From Gottfriedia luciferensis (GTDB lineage Bacteria > Bacillota > Bacilli > Bacillales > Bacillaceae_G): a DNA stretch of 64,000 bases. The position numbers were made by a program, and so were the translations under genes. Position 1 is the stretch's first letter. Every line of letters starts with the position of its first letter. The stretch lies in the NCBI RefSeq assembly GCF_001712755.1, contig NZ_MDKC01000013.1, positions 124,001 to 188,000 on the forward strand. Direction: 5' to 3'. Below the pieces are notes generated by a model, which saw nothing but the letters and a program-made list of their open reading frames with translations, did not search any database and was not told where the DNA came from. Of this stretch, positions 26,823 to 35,604 are shown piece after piece.

Positions 26823-26853
26823 TAGTATGGTAGATTAAGAGAAATTTTATTCA
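26823..26853 (-). promoter_or_regulatory. SigG-type promoter of pbpG
   Basis: On the minus strand TGAATA (26853-26848), an 18-base spacer and CATACTA (26829-26823) match the forespore SigG consensus, ending 16 bases before the pbpG start. In B. subtilis pbpG is forespore-expressed. Confidence 0.75.
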
Positions 26854-27095
26854 AATTACTGTAGTAAAAAATATCAAATAATTTAGCTTTAAAAATCTTG
26901 CATTTCACAAAAATTACTCTATACTTTTCTTTTGTACGGCAAAAAATTGTCGTAACAACACAAATCCGATAGGAATTAGGAAGAGTGGGGATAATACGAA
27001 ACATAATCGAAAGAGTGGAGGCTCCTTAGTCAGCCCCGACAAAACGATACTTATGTTTCAAACTAAATCTTGATAAAGAAGGGTAGATGCATTAA

Positions 27096-27923
27096 ATGGA
27101 ATTATGGTTTACTGAAAAACAAACAAAAAACTTTGGAATTACTGCTAAAATTAATAAAACTTTACATACAGAGCAAACTGAGTTTCAAAAGCTTGACATG
27201 GTAGAGACAGAAGAGTTCGGAAACATGCTTATTTTAGATGGTATGGTTATGACAACTCAAAAAGATGAGTTCGTTTACCACGAAATGGTTGCACATGTAC
27301 CTTTATTCACACACCCAAATCCTGAAAATGTATTAGTTGTAGGTGGCGGTGACGGCGGTGTTATTCGCGAAGTATTAAAACACCCAAGCGTAAAGAAAGC
27401 AACTCTAGTTGAAATCGATGGAAAAGTAATTGAGTACTCTAAAATATACTTACCTGAAATTGCAGGAAAATTAGAAGACCCACGTGTAGAAGTAAAAGTA
27501 GACGATGGATTTATGCATATTGCAAATAGTGAAAATGTATACGATGTAATTATGGTAGACTCAACTGAACCAGTTGGTCCTGCAGTTAATTTATTTACAA
27601 AAGGCTTCTATGCTGGCATCTCTAAAGCATTAAAAGAAGATGGTATTTTTGTAGCTCAAACGGACAACCCATGGTTTACTCCTGAGTTAATTACACAAGT
27701 TCAACGTGATGTAAGAGAAATCTTCCCAATCACTCGTTTATACATTGCAAACATTCCAACATATCCAAGTGGAATGTGGACATTTACAATCGGTTCGAAA
27801 AAACATGATCCACTTGAAGTAGAAGAGAATCGTTTCTTCGATATTGAGACAAAATATTATACTAAAGAGCTACACAAAGCAGCGTTCGTATTACCAAAAT
27901 TTGTAGCTGATCTTACTAAATAA
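27096..27923 (+). CDS. speE: Spermidine synthase
   Basis: A 275-residue aminopropyltransferase that makes spermidine from putrescine and decarboxylated S-adenosylmethionine. Motifs: [13 protein letters not shown] at the N-terminus, [17 protein letters not shown] for polyamine binding, [12 protein letters not shown] for the nucleotide site, and [10 protein letters not shown] near residue 155 with the catalytic aspartate. It lacks the N-terminal extension of eukaryotic forms. The ATG follows AAGAAGGG at a slightly long spacing. speB begins twelve bases after its stop, so speE-speB form an operon as in B. subtilis. Confidence 0.96.
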   Translation: MELWFTEKQTKNFGITAKINKTLHTEQTEFQKLDMVETEEFGNMLILDGMVMTTQKDEFVYHEMVAHVPLFTHPNPENVLVVGGGDGGVIREVLKHPSVKKATLVEIDGKVIEYSKIYLPEIAGKLEDPRVEVKVDDGFMHIANSENVYDVIMVDSTEPVGPAVNLFTKGFYAGISKALKEDGIFVAQTDNPWFTPELITQVQRDVREIFPITRLYIANIPTYPSGMWTFTIGSKKHDPLEVEENRFFDIETKYYTKELHKAAFVLPKFVADLTK

Positions 27924-27935
27924 GGGGGCTTTATT

Positions 27936-28808
27936 ATGCGTTTTGATGAAGCTTATTCTGGAAATGTATTTATAAAGAGTCATCCAAGTTTTGAAGAAAG
28001 CAAAGCAGTTATTTATGGTATGCCTATGGATTGGACTGTAAGTTTCAGACCAGGCTCTCGTTTTGGTCCTGCGCGTATTCGTGAAGTATCAATTGGATTA
28101 GAGGAATATAGTCCATATCAAGATAAAGAACTAGAAGAAGTTAAGTATTTTGACGCAGGAGATATTCCATTACCATTTGGTAATGCTCAAAGAAGCCTTG
28201 ATATGATTGAAGATTATATTGACGGCTTATTAGCTGAAGGCAAGTTTCCTCTAGGAATGGGTGGAGAGCATCTTGTATCATGGCCAGTAATGAAAGCTAT
28301 GTACAAGAAATACCCAGATTTAGCTATTATTCACTTTGATGCTCACACTGATTTACGTGATTCATATGAAGGTGAGCCATTATCTCACTCAACGCCAATT
28401 AAAAAAGTTTGTGATTTAATTGGACCAAAAAATGTTTATTCATTTGGAATCCGTTCTGGTATGAAGGAAGAATTTGAATGGGCTAAAGAAGTTGGAATGA
28501 ATTTATTCAAATTCGAAGTGCTTGAGCCATTAAAGAAAGTACTTCCAACACTTGCTGGACGTCCAGTTTATGTAACGATTGATATCGATGTATTAGATCC
28601 TGCACATGCTCCTGGAACAGGAACTCTTGAAGCAGGTGGTATTACATCAAAAGAAATGCTTGATAGCATCTTAGCAATCGCAAACAGTGATATTAACGTT
28701 GTTGGGGCAGACTTAGTAGAAGTAGCTCCAGTTTACGATCATGCAGAGCAAACTCAAGTTGCGGCAAGTAAATTTATTCGTGAAATCTTATTAGGTTGGG
28801 TAAAATAA
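27936..28808 (+). CDS. speB: Agmatinase
   Basis: A ureohydrolase of 290 residues that hydrolyses agmatine to putrescine and urea, feeding SpeE. The binuclear manganese ligands are visible as GGEHLVSW (position 109-116), HFDAHTDLRD and DIDVLDPAHAPGTGT. Length and motif order match B. subtilis SpeB. GGGGGC serves as ribosome site. It shares an operon with speE and ends at a strong terminator. Arginine decarboxylase (speA) and SAM decarboxylase are not in the window. Confidence 0.96.
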   Translation: MRFDEAYSGNVFIKSHPSFEESKAVIYGMPMDWTVSFRPGSRFGPARIREVSIGLEEYSPYQDKELEEVKYFDAGDIPLPFGNAQRSLDMIEDYIDGLLAEGKFPLGMGGEHLVSWPVMKAMYKKYPDLAIIHFDAHTDLRDSYEGEPLSHSTPIKKVCDLIGPKNVYSFGIRSGMKEEFEWAKEVGMNLFKFEVLEPLKKVLPTLAGRPVYVTIDIDVLDPAHAPGTGTLEAGGITSKEMLDSILAIANSDINVVGADLVEVAPVYDHAEQTQVAASKFIREILLGWVK

Positions 28809-28818
28809 TTAGATTTGT

Positions 28819-28860
28819 AAAAGGCGATTTTTCGTTCATCAGGACGAGAATCGCCTTTTT
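28819..28860 (+). terminator. Terminator of speE-speB
   Basis: AAAGGCGATT / AATCGCCTTT stem with an inner CGT/ACG extension and T5. Confidence 0.9.
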
Positions 28861-28929
28861 ATATTGAATTTGAAATTGAAACAATTGAGGCCACTTAAAT
28901 AAAATTTACTAAAAAATGTAAAATCCTTA

Positions 28930-28958
28930 TTGATAATGATAATCATTACCTTTATAAT
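28930..28958 (+). promoter_or_regulatory. SigA promoter overlapped by a Fur box
   Basis: -35 TTGATA (28930-28935), 17-base spacer, -10 TATAAT (28953-28958). The spacer and -35 are covered by TGATAATGATAATCATTA (28931-28948), almost the full Fur consensus GATAATGATAATCATTATC. A second, weaker Fur-like stretch GAGAACGATTATTATTATC lies over the start region at about 28961-28979. This predicts iron repression of the next gene. Confidence 0.85.
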
Positions 28959-28998
28959 TGAGAACGATTATTATTATCAAAATATAGGAGAAGAGAAG

Positions 28999-30120
28999 AT
29001 GAAAAAGAAAAAAGGGGTAAGAAAATTTATTTTAACTCTACATTTAGTATGCAGCTTAGTTTTTGGACTTTTTATTATTGCTGTTTGTGCAACGGGTAGT
29101 GTATTAGTGTTTGGGAACCAGATTGAACATATATTAAATCCGCAGTATTTTAAGCCTGCAAGTAGTGAAAGAAATATTGGAGTGAAAGAAGCAGAAAAGA
29201 TTTTCCTTGAACATTATAAAGGTTTTCAAATTTCAAGGATGGATGTACCTTCAAAGTTAACAGATGTATATCACGCAAGTATGTCAAAAGGACATAATGA
29301 AATTGAAGCATATGTTGATCCTAGCAATGGCAAATTATTAGGCAATTTTGATAGGGAGAAATCAATCGTTTCTTTTGTTAAAGAATTACACACACATTTA
29401 TTATTAGATGAAATTGGTGAAACAATTATTGGTATCGTTGCAATTGCATTTATTATCATTCTTATTACAGGTATATATTTATGGTATCCAGGTATTAAAC
29501 GGATGTTTAAAAGCTTAAAAATTAAATGGAATAAAAGTCAAATGGCAAAAAATCTATCATTACATAATTTTATAGGGGTTATTACTTTACCATTTTTACT
29601 TGTAGTAGCAATAACAGGAATGCTATTTCCATTCCAAGAAAAGATTGAAGAATCTTTGAAATTGAAATTTACCTCGAATTATCCAGAGGAACTTAAATCA
29701 GTTGATAATGGTAAACAACAAATAGGGTTAGATACGATAGTTGCCCAAATTAATAAATTACACCCGGAAGGTGAGTTATACAAGTTAAGACTTCCAGCAG
29801 ATAAAGAAGGTGTTATAGAAGCCCAATTAAGTGATGGCAGTTATGACCCTGAAGGTAAAGGAAATACAAGCGAATTTTTCGATCAATTTTCTGGAAAGCA
29901 TTTAGGAACTTTTTCAAAAAATACTGAAACAGTCTATGATAAATTCTTTATTTGGAGAGAAAGTTTGCATAGAGGAACTTTTGGTGGTGTGTTCGTAAAA
30001 ATAATTTATGCCTTAGTTGGAATAGCTCCACTCGGTTTAGGAATAACTGGGATTACAATGTGGGCATTAAAGCGAAAGAATAAAGTTAAAAAAATGAGTA
30101 AATTACAGCAAACGGCTTAA
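28999..30120 (+). CDS. Iron-regulated PepSY-associated membrane protein
   Basis: A 373-residue protein of the COG3182 (PiuB-like) PepSY-TM family. Four transmembrane segments are visible, near residues 15-38, 145-165, 190-212 and 340-360, with extracellular PepSY-like stretches between them (EAEKIFLEHYKGFQISRMD; EAYVDPSNGKLLG). Histidines near helix ends (TLHLVCS, ELHTHLLLDEIGE, SLHNFIG, ESLHRGTFGG) suit heme coordination. Members are often iron-regulated and are thought to act in siderophore-iron reduction or uptake, but the mechanism is not settled. I start at ATG 28999 with AGGAGAAG upstream; a longer frame would begin inside the promoter. Regulated by the Fur box just upstream. Confidence 0.88.
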   Translation: MKKKKGVRKFILTLHLVCSLVFGLFIIAVCATGSVLVFGNQIEHILNPQYFKPASSERNIGVKEAEKIFLEHYKGFQISRMDVPSKLTDVYHASMSKGHNEIEAYVDPSNGKLLGNFDREKSIVSFVKELHTHLLLDEIGETIIGIVAIAFIIILITGIYLWYPGIKRMFKSLKIKWNKSQMAKNLSLHNFIGVITLPFLLVVAITGMLFPFQEKIEESLKLKFTSNYPEELKSVDNGKQQIGLDTIVAQINKLHPEGELYKLRLPADKEGVIEAQLSDGSYDPEGKGNTSEFFDQFSGKHLGTFSKNTETVYDKFFIWRESLHRGTFGGVFVKIIYALVGIAPLGLGITGITMWALKRKNKVKKMSKLQQTA

Positions 30121-30175
30121 GATATAATTTTATAAGGAAGTATGATTTAACGATCTCAGTTGAATTATTTGTTAG

Positions 30176-30226
30176 AACTCGAAAGAAAATGCGCAAAAGA
30201 CGTATTTATCTCTTTCGGGTTTTTTG
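30176..30226 (+). terminator. Terminator of the PepSY gene
   Basis: AACTCGAAAGA / TCTTTCGGGTT stem (one G-T pair) with a 24-base loop, then T-rich tail TTTTTTG. Confidence 0.75.
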
Positions 30227-30273
30227 TTCGGGCACAAATATTATTGTTTCAGCGTTTTGATATAAAAAATTAT

Positions 30274-30696
30274 CACAGGCTCATGAGTAAGTAAAACCGC
30301 AAAAATCAGAAAAGTACTTACTCATAACAGGCTCATGGATAAGTAAAACAGCAAAATCAGAGAAGTACTTACTCATAACAGGCTCATGAGTAAGTAAAAC
30401 AATAAAAATCAGAGAAATACTTACTCATAACAGGCTCATGAGTAAGTAAAACAGCAAAAATTAGAGAAGTACTTACTCATAACAGGCTCATGAGTAAGTA
30501 AAACAGTAAAAATCAGAGAAATACTTACTCATAACAGGCCCATGAGTAAGTAAAACAGCAAAAATCAGAGAAATACTTACTCATAACAGGCTCATGAGTA
30601 AGTAAAACAGCAAAAATCAGAGAAGTACTTACTCATAACAGGCTCATGAGTAAGTAAAATAGCAAAAATCAAAGAAGTACTTACTCATAACAGGCT
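30274..30696. repeat. Eight 52-bp tandem repeats, each a hairpin unit
   Basis: Unit of 52 bases (51 in unit 2): linker AACAGGCTC, left arm ATGAGTAAGTA, 21-base loop beginning AAACAGCAAAAATC, right arm TACTTACTCAT. The two arms are perfect 11-base reverse complements in seven units; unit 2 has two changes in the left arm (ATGGATAAGTA), while all eight right arms are identical. Loops vary at only a few positions. Units are not a multiple of three, so this is not a repeat-protein gene, and the loops are too alike to be CRISPR spacers. It fills most of the 777-bp gap 30121-30897 between the PepSY terminator and the MerR gene; no other gene is seen there. Confidence 0.95.
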
Positions 30697-30811
30697 TTTG
30701 TAGAAATCAAACTCAACTAATTAACAAACGCATTTTTCAACAGTAACAAATATGATTATGTGTAGTAAAACAACTATTTTGTAGAAAGATAAAAATAGAA
30801 AAATGTACAAA

Positions 30812-30829
30812 GTTAACGTTGACGTTAAC
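30812..30829. promoter_or_regulatory. Perfect dyad, probable MerR-family operator
   Basis: GTTAACGT-TG-ACGTTAAC, an 8+8 perfect inverted repeat about 70 bases before the MerR gene start, the expected place for autoregulation. A standard -35/-10 pair around it is not obvious. Confidence 0.6.
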
Positions 30830-30897
30830 GATACATTAGGAGTAAGATAGATTAGTGATATATAAAAGTTAAATCCAAATCGAAAGGAGGTAATGAG

Positions 30898-31320
30898 TTG
30901 CTCTATAAGATAGATGAAGTGGCAAAAGAATGTGGATTAACAAAGCGATCGATTCGTTATTATGAAGAAATTGGTTTAATCTCCCCACCTGAGAGAAGTG
31001 AAGGAGGATTTCGACTTTATTCAGATTTGCATATTGAACGTCTAAAGAAAATCATGAATGTCCGTGATGTTCTTGGTTTTTCATTGCAGGAGGTTCAGGA
31101 ATATATGGCAATTAGTGAGGCGTTTGAAGAATTCCGATTGCAATATAGAGAAAATAAGGAAAAGATGAATGAAGATGAAAGAAAAGAAAAACTTTTAGGA
31201 GCGGAAGCAATACTTGCTCAACAATTACAAATGATCGATGAAAAGCTTAAAAAAATGAACGATATTCGAGATGAAATGAATGAGATGTATCAAAGGGTGA
31301 AAAAAGCATTAGAACAATAA
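30898..31320 (+). CDS. MerR-family transcriptional regulator
   Basis: A 140-residue regulator. The MerR winged helix is at residues 1-70 (YKIDEVAKECGLTKRSIRYYEEIGLI, PPERSEGGFRLYS), followed by a long dimerisation coiled coil rich in Glu and Lys (about 80-138) and no separate ligand-binding domain. No cysteine metal site of the MerR/CueR type is present. The TTG start has a perfect AAAGGAGGT ribosome site. An MFS transporter begins 24 bases after its stop, and a perfect dyad lies upstream. This matches the layout of B. subtilis yfmP-yfmO (MerR regulator with its drug/metal efflux pump), but orthology is not proven. Confidence 0.9.
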   Translation: MLYKIDEVAKECGLTKRSIRYYEEIGLISPPERSEGGFRLYSDLHIERLKKIMNVRDVLGFSLQEVQEYMAISEAFEEFRLQYRENKEKMNEDERKEKLLGAEAILAQQLQMIDEKLKKMNDIRDEMNEMYQRVKKALEQ

Positions 31321-31343
31321 ATAATATGGGAGATGGATGAAAT

Positions 31344-32570
31344 ATGTCAAACTTGGCAGATAGTAAAAAACAAAAGACAAATGTAAATCAAAAGTCAGGT
31401 CTTTTGAATCAGCCAAAAGCTATATGGGCTGTTGGTTTTGCTTGTATTATCGCATTCATGGGAATTGGATTAGTTGATCCAATCTTACCAGCAATTGCTG
31501 AAAAGATGCATGCTTCTAAAAGTGACGTAACGCTTCTTTTTACAAGTTATAATTTAGTAATGGCATTCGCGATGTTAATAACAGGTTTTATCTCCTCACG
31601 TATTGGAATTAAGTGGACACTACTTTTAGGTATTCTAATTATTGCAGTCTTCTCTGGTCTTGGAGGAAATTCAAGCAGTATATGGGAATTAGTATGGTTA
31701 CGTGGAGGTTGGGGTCTAGGTAACGCGTTATTCGTTGCGACTGCATTATCTGCAATTGTTTCATTATCTAGATCAGGTGTTGCGCAATCAATTATTTTAT
31801 ACGAAACTGCGATTGGTCTAGGTATATCAGTTGGTCCACTTTTAGGTGGAGAATTAGGTTCGATTTCTTGGAGAGGTCCATTTTTTGGTGTGGCTTGCTT
31901 AATGGTAATTGCATTTTTATCTCTATCCTTTATGATGCCAAAAACACCTATTACACAAAATACGAAAAAAACATCGTTCCTTGATCCATTCCGTGCGCTT
32001 AAACATAGATCATTATTAACATTAGGTATTACAGCATTTTTATATAACTTTGGATTCTTTACATTATTAGCATTCTCACCATTCTTTATGGGATTAAAGG
32101 AACATGGTTTAGGATTTGTATTCTTAGGATGGGGACTTTTATTAGCAATTACATCTGTATTTATGGCGCCAAAATTACAAAAAAAATTCGGTACACTTAA
32201 ATCGATGTATGCTATGTTAACACTTTTTGCTATAACACTTATCGTTATGGGAATTGGAACAGATACGAATAGTGTAATTATTGTTTGTGTAATAATTGCT
32301 GGTGCATTTTTAGGAAATAACAATACATTAATTACAACAGCAGTAATGCAAGCAGCTCCAGTTGAACGTTCAACAGCATCAGCTGCATATAGCTTTTTAC
32401 GTTTCCTTGGTGGAGCAATTGCACCATATTTAGCAGGTAAACTTGCTGAATGGTATAATCCACATGTACCTTTCTATGTAGGTGGATGTTTTGTATTACT
32501 ATCGGTTCTTTTCTTATTTATTAATAGAAAGCATTTAATTCATATTGATAAAGCAGAATCTGCACATTAA
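31344..32570 (+). CDS. MFS efflux transporter
   Basis: A 408-residue major facilitator with twelve predicted helices and no extra domain. Helix 1 carries FACIIAFMGIGLVDPILPAIAEKM, the DPILP motif of drug:H+ antiporter-1 pumps. The loop 2-3 motif A reads GFISSRIGIKWTLLLG and helix 5 has ETAIGLGISVGPLLGGELGSISWRGPF, the antiporter motif C region. It probably exports a small toxic molecule and is controlled by the MerR regulator encoded just upstream in the same operon. A large antisense frame across its body is a coding shadow. Confidence 0.9.
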   Translation: MSNLADSKKQKTNVNQKSGLLNQPKAIWAVGFACIIAFMGIGLVDPILPAIAEKMHASKSDVTLLFTSYNLVMAFAMLITGFISSRIGIKWTLLLGILIIAVFSGLGGNSSSIWELVWLRGGWGLGNALFVATALSAIVSLSRSGVAQSIILYETAIGLGISVGPLLGGELGSISWRGPFFGVACLMVIAFLSLSFMMPKTPITQNTKKTSFLDPFRALKHRSLLTLGITAFLYNFGFFTLLAFSPFFMGLKEHGLGFVFLGWGLLLAITSVFMAPKLQKKFGTLKSMYAMLTLFAITLIVMGIGTDTNSVIIVCVIIAGAFLGNNNTLITTAVMQAAPVERSTASAAYSFLRFLGGAIAPYLAGKLAEWYNPHVPFYVGGCFVLLSVLFLFINRKHLIHIDKAESAH

Positions 32571-32599
32571 TTATTTTGAGGTTGTCTCGAAATATGGCG

Positions 32600-32640
32600 A
32601 AAGCCCGCTAGGAATATGTATTCTTGGCGGGTTTTTTGCT
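32600..32640 (+). terminator. Terminator of the merR-MFS operon
   Basis: AGCCCGC with GCGGGTT across an 18-base partly paired loop, followed by TTTTTTGCTTTTTT. Confidence 0.8.
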
Positions 32641-32682
32641 TTTTTAAATTGTGGTATGTAATTGATCAGTTTTATGGAGAAT

Positions 32683-32711
32683 ACAAAAAAACAGCCTATA
32701 CAAGCTGTTTG
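32683..32711 (-). terminator. Terminator of the small membrane protein gene
   Basis: Minus strand AAACAGC / GCTGTTT with an eight-base loop and T7, directly after the stop codon. Confidence 0.8.
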
Positions 32712-32966
32712 TCATGGTCCGAAATGACCGAACATTGCTAAATAAACGATGAAACCGATGAGTGCAAGTAATCCAATTATTACTGATGTAAAACTACCGA
32801 ACATGATCGCTTTTCGTTTGAAAATGAACCATAATATGAGTCCCACTACGATTGGCACAAAAAAGGCGTACAAATAAACGAGAAAAATGCTCGATAACGA
32901 AATGATTCCAATGCCTAGTCCGATGAAAAATAATTTACTTGATGATTTTTGAGCGATTGTTTTCAT
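32712..32966 (-). CDS. Small membrane protein, unknown function
   Basis: An 84-residue protein with two to three hydrophobic helices (about residues 12-31, 33-48 and 55-75), a basic stretch FKRKAIM between the last two, and the end MFGHFGP. I start at ATG 32966 because AAGGAGA lies seven bases upstream; an earlier in-frame start at 33020 adds 18 residues without a ribosome site. I do not recognise the family. It has its own terminator and is divergent from ywiB. Confidence 0.7.
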   Translation of the reverse strand: MKTIAQKSSSKLFFIGLGIGIISLSSIFLVYLYAFFVPIVVGLILWFIFKRKAIMFGSFTSVIIGLLALIGFIVYLAMFGHFGP

Positions 32967-33236
32967 AAAGTCTCCTTCTATTGATTGTATGTTCTTAATT
33001 GTCTCACAAATGGTTTTCAATTGAAAACAAAAATCCTCTTCATTTTCGTGTATAGAATGTTTTGTTAAAGTATATCGCCTTTTGAGATAATCTTATTATT
33101 TCGTTCATTTTAATGAATATTTTTCACATTTTTTTTGTTACCTATTTTATTTTTTTTATTAGATTATGCTAAAATGGGAAAAGATGATTTTTGGATGTGA
33201 TTCGTTACGTTCATGGGGAGAAAAGGACGTGTAAAA

Positions 33237-33674
33237 GTGAAAGGACAACAAGGCATACCTGTCTCAATTGACTTTGAGACTTTGATAAAAGATCCGCACG
33301 GGCGTGATAAAATCAGTTTTCAAGCTAATGGCCTATATTATAAAAAAGATGATGTTTCATATTTATTATTTGATGAAAATCACGAGGACCGAAAAGTAAA
33401 GGCTACTATGAAAATAGGTAAAGGGGAAGTAACAATTATTCGAAATGGTGGAGTTATGATGCGTCATCAATACAGAGTAAATGAAACCACTGAAGGTACT
33501 TTCTCAAATGAATTAGGAGTATTTCAAACTAAGGCATATACAAAAAAACTGCAATTTCTAGTATCTGAAGGACCTTTAAAAGGGGTACTTCAATTAGGAT
33601 ATAAGTTGTTTGTAGGAGATGAAAATGCTGGGTCATATAACATTACAGTATCAATTAAGGAGGCAACGATATGA
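33237..33674 (+). CDS. ywiB: DUF1934 family protein YwiB
   Basis: A 145-residue predicted beta-barrel protein of the DUF1934/YwiB type, always placed just before argS in Bacillus. Landmarks are [47 protein letters not shown] and the closing [23 protein letters not shown]. The role is unknown; the fold is lipocalin-like. GTG 33237 follows AAAAGGA at nine to ten bases and is preferred to ATG 33213, which has no ribosome site. Its last codons contain the argS ribosome site and its stop overlaps the argS ATG, implying translational coupling. Confidence 0.85.
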   Translation: MKGQQGIPVSIDFETLIKDPHGRDKISFQANGLYYKKDDVSYLLFDENHEDRKVKATMKIGKGEVTIIRNGGVMMRHQYRVNETTEGTFSNELGVFQTKAYTKKLQFLVSEGPLKGVLQLGYKLFVGDENAGSYNITVSIKEATI

Positions 33675-35341
33675 ATACATTAGAACAAGTGAAAAGTCGT
33701 TTGAAAAATGAAATCGAAGCTGCGGTATTAAAAGCAGGATTAGCAACGGAGGAACAATTACCACAAGTCGTATTAGAATCACCAAAAGATAAAGCCCACG
33801 GAGATTTTTCAACAAATATGGCAATGCAATTAGCACGTGTTGCTAAAAAGGCTCCTAGAATGATTGCAGAGGAGTTAATTAATTCTTTTGACCAAAGTAA
33901 AGCAAGCATTAAAAAAGTAGAAATTGCTGGACCAGGGTTCATTAATTTTTATATGGATAATAGTTATCTTACTGATTTAATTCCAACGATTATTAAATCG
34001 GGAAATGAATATGGCCAAACAAACTTTGGTAACGGTGAAAAGATTTTAGTTGAGTTTGTTTCAGCAAATCCGACTGGAGATTTACATTTAGGTCATGCTC
34101 GTGGGGCTGCATTTGGAGATTCATTATGCAATATTTTAGATAAAGCAGGTTATGAAGTAACTCGTGAATATTATATTAATGATGCTGGAAACCAAATTAA
34201 TAATTTAACATTTTCGGTTGAAGCTCGTTATATGCAAGCACTTGGAATGGATAAAGAAATGCCAGCAGATGGCTATCATGGCTCAGACATTATTGAGATC
34301 GGTAAAACTTTAGCTGCTGAATTCGGTGACCGTTATGTGAATGAACCAGAAGAGGCTCGTTACAAGTTCTTCCGCGAGTACGGTTTAAAATTAGAAATGG
34401 AAAAACTACAACGAGATCTACGTAATTTCAGAGTAGATTTTGATGTATGGTATTCAGAAACTTCATTATATCAAAATGGCAAAGTTTTAGAGGCTCTTGA
34501 TGATTTAAAACAACGTGGTGAAACATATGAAGAAGAAGGAGCGACTTGGTTCCGTTCTACAACATATGGTGACGACAAAAACCGTGTACTAATTAAAAGC
34601 GATGGTTCTTATACTTATTTAACTCCGGATATCGCTTACCACCGAGACAAGCTTAGTCGTGGTGCTGATAAATTAATTGATATTCTTGGGGCTGACCATC
34701 ACGGATACATTCCTCGAATGAAAGCAGCAATTCAAGCTTTAGGATATAATGCTGATACGCTTGAAGTAGAAATTATCCAAATGGTTCAGTTATATCAAGA
34801 TGGTGAAAAAGTTAAAATGAGTAAACGTACAGGTAAAGCTGTAACATTACGTGATTTAATGGAAGAAGTAGGTACTGATGCAACTCGTTACTTCTTTGCA
34901 ATGCGCGGTTGTGACTCACATTTAGACTTTGATATGGACTTAGCTGTTTCTAAATCAAATGAAAACCCTGTGTATTATTCACAATACGCTCACGCTCGTG
35001 TTTGTAGTATTCTTCGTCAAGGAGAAGAAATGGGTATTGTTTACAATGGAGAAGCAGATTACAGCCTTGTTTCGTCTGAAAAAGAATATGAGTTATTAAA
35101 GAAATTAGGAGAATTCCCAGCAGCGGTTTCATTAGCTGCTTCAAAACGTACTCCTCATCATATTACAAACTATGTATTTGAATTAGCGGGTACATTCCAC
35201 AGCTTCTATAATGCAGAAAAAGTTTTAGATGCTGAAAATGTTGAAAAGACAAAAGCTAGACTAGCTTTAATGAAGGCGGTGCAAGTTACTCTACAAAATG
35301 CATTAGCTTTAGTTGGAGTTTCTGCTCCAGAAAAAATGTAA
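33671..35341 (+). CDS. argS: Arginyl-tRNA synthetase
   Basis: A class I aminoacyl-tRNA synthetase of 556 residues. An N-terminal Add-1 domain (residues 1-110, recognising the tRNA D-loop) precedes the catalytic core with HIGH-type [22 protein letters not shown] near residue 125 and the KMSKR-equivalent [14 protein letters not shown] near residue 382. The C-terminal DALR anticodon-binding domain includes [20 protein letters not shown]. The ATG overlaps the ywiB stop (ATGA) with AAGGAGG nine bases before it. Ends at a strong terminator. Confidence 0.97.
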   Translation: MNTLEQVKSRLKNEIEAAVLKAGLATEEQLPQVVLESPKDKAHGDFSTNMAMQLARVAKKAPRMIAEELINSFDQSKASIKKVEIAGPGFINFYMDNSYLTDLIPTIIKSGNEYGQTNFGNGEKILVEFVSANPTGDLHLGHARGAAFGDSLCNILDKAGYEVTREYYINDAGNQINNLTFSVEARYMQALGMDKEMPADGYHGSDIIEIGKTLAAEFGDRYVNEPEEARYKFFREYGLKLEMEKLQRDLRNFRVDFDVWYSETSLYQNGKVLEALDDLKQRGETYEEEGATWFRSTTYGDDKNRVLIKSDGSYTYLTPDIAYHRDKLSRGADKLIDILGADHHGYIPRMKAAIQALGYNADTLEVEIIQMVQLYQDGEKVKMSKRTGKAVTLRDLMEEVGTDATRYFFAMRGCDSHLDFDMDLAVSKSNENPVYYSQYAHARVCSILRQGEEMGIVYNGEADYSLVSSEKEYELLKKLGEFPAAVSLAASKRTPHHITNYVFELAGTFHSFYNAEKVLDAENVEKTKARLALMKAVQVTLQNALALVGVSAPEKM

Positions 35342-35351
35342 ATAGTAAATT

Positions 35352-35391
35352 AAAAGTACCATGCCCTAATTTAGGGTATGGTACTTTTTTT
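35352..35391 (+). terminator. Terminator of ywiB-argS
   Basis: AAAGTACCATGCCCTAA / TTAGGGTATGGTACTTT stem and T7. Confidence 0.95.
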
Positions 35392-35525
35392 AAAACTTAA
35401 TCAAATTTCTAAAGTATTATTTTGTATTTTTTTAGTAAGTTATTTTGCACAACTTTGTCGGTAAATAGGGAAAGAAAACAAGTTTCACCATTTTTTTATA
35501 AATTTTTTAAAATTTTTTTAAAATG

Positions 35526-35554
35526 ACCCCCTAAAAAATGAAATTCTCTGCGAA
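35526..35554 (+). promoter_or_regulatory. SigI-type promoter upstream of the DUF5667 gene
   Basis: ACCCCC at 35526-35531 followed by TAAAAAA and, 19 bases later, CGAA at 35551-35554. This matches published SigI promoter features (C-rich -35 with downstream A-run, CGAA -10). It lies about 50 bases before the gene preceding sigI. Motif-based inference. Confidence 0.6.
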
Positions 35555-35604
35555 TAGTTATAGTGAGAATAAATAAAGAAACTTTTACAAAGGGGAAAAA
35601 ATTC

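Noticed and set aside
26822-27004. 60-codon minus-strand frame upstream of pbpG
   Set aside because: It covers the SigG promoter of pbpG and has no ribosome site; random composition.
30274-30696. CRISPR array
   Set aside because: The apparent spacers are nearly identical from unit to unit, units contain an internal palindrome joined by a constant linker, and no cas gene is near.
31547-32323. 258-codon antisense frame inside the MFS gene
   Set aside because: Low-complexity translation lacking motifs or a ribosome site; it mirrors the codon bias of the membrane protein on the other strand.
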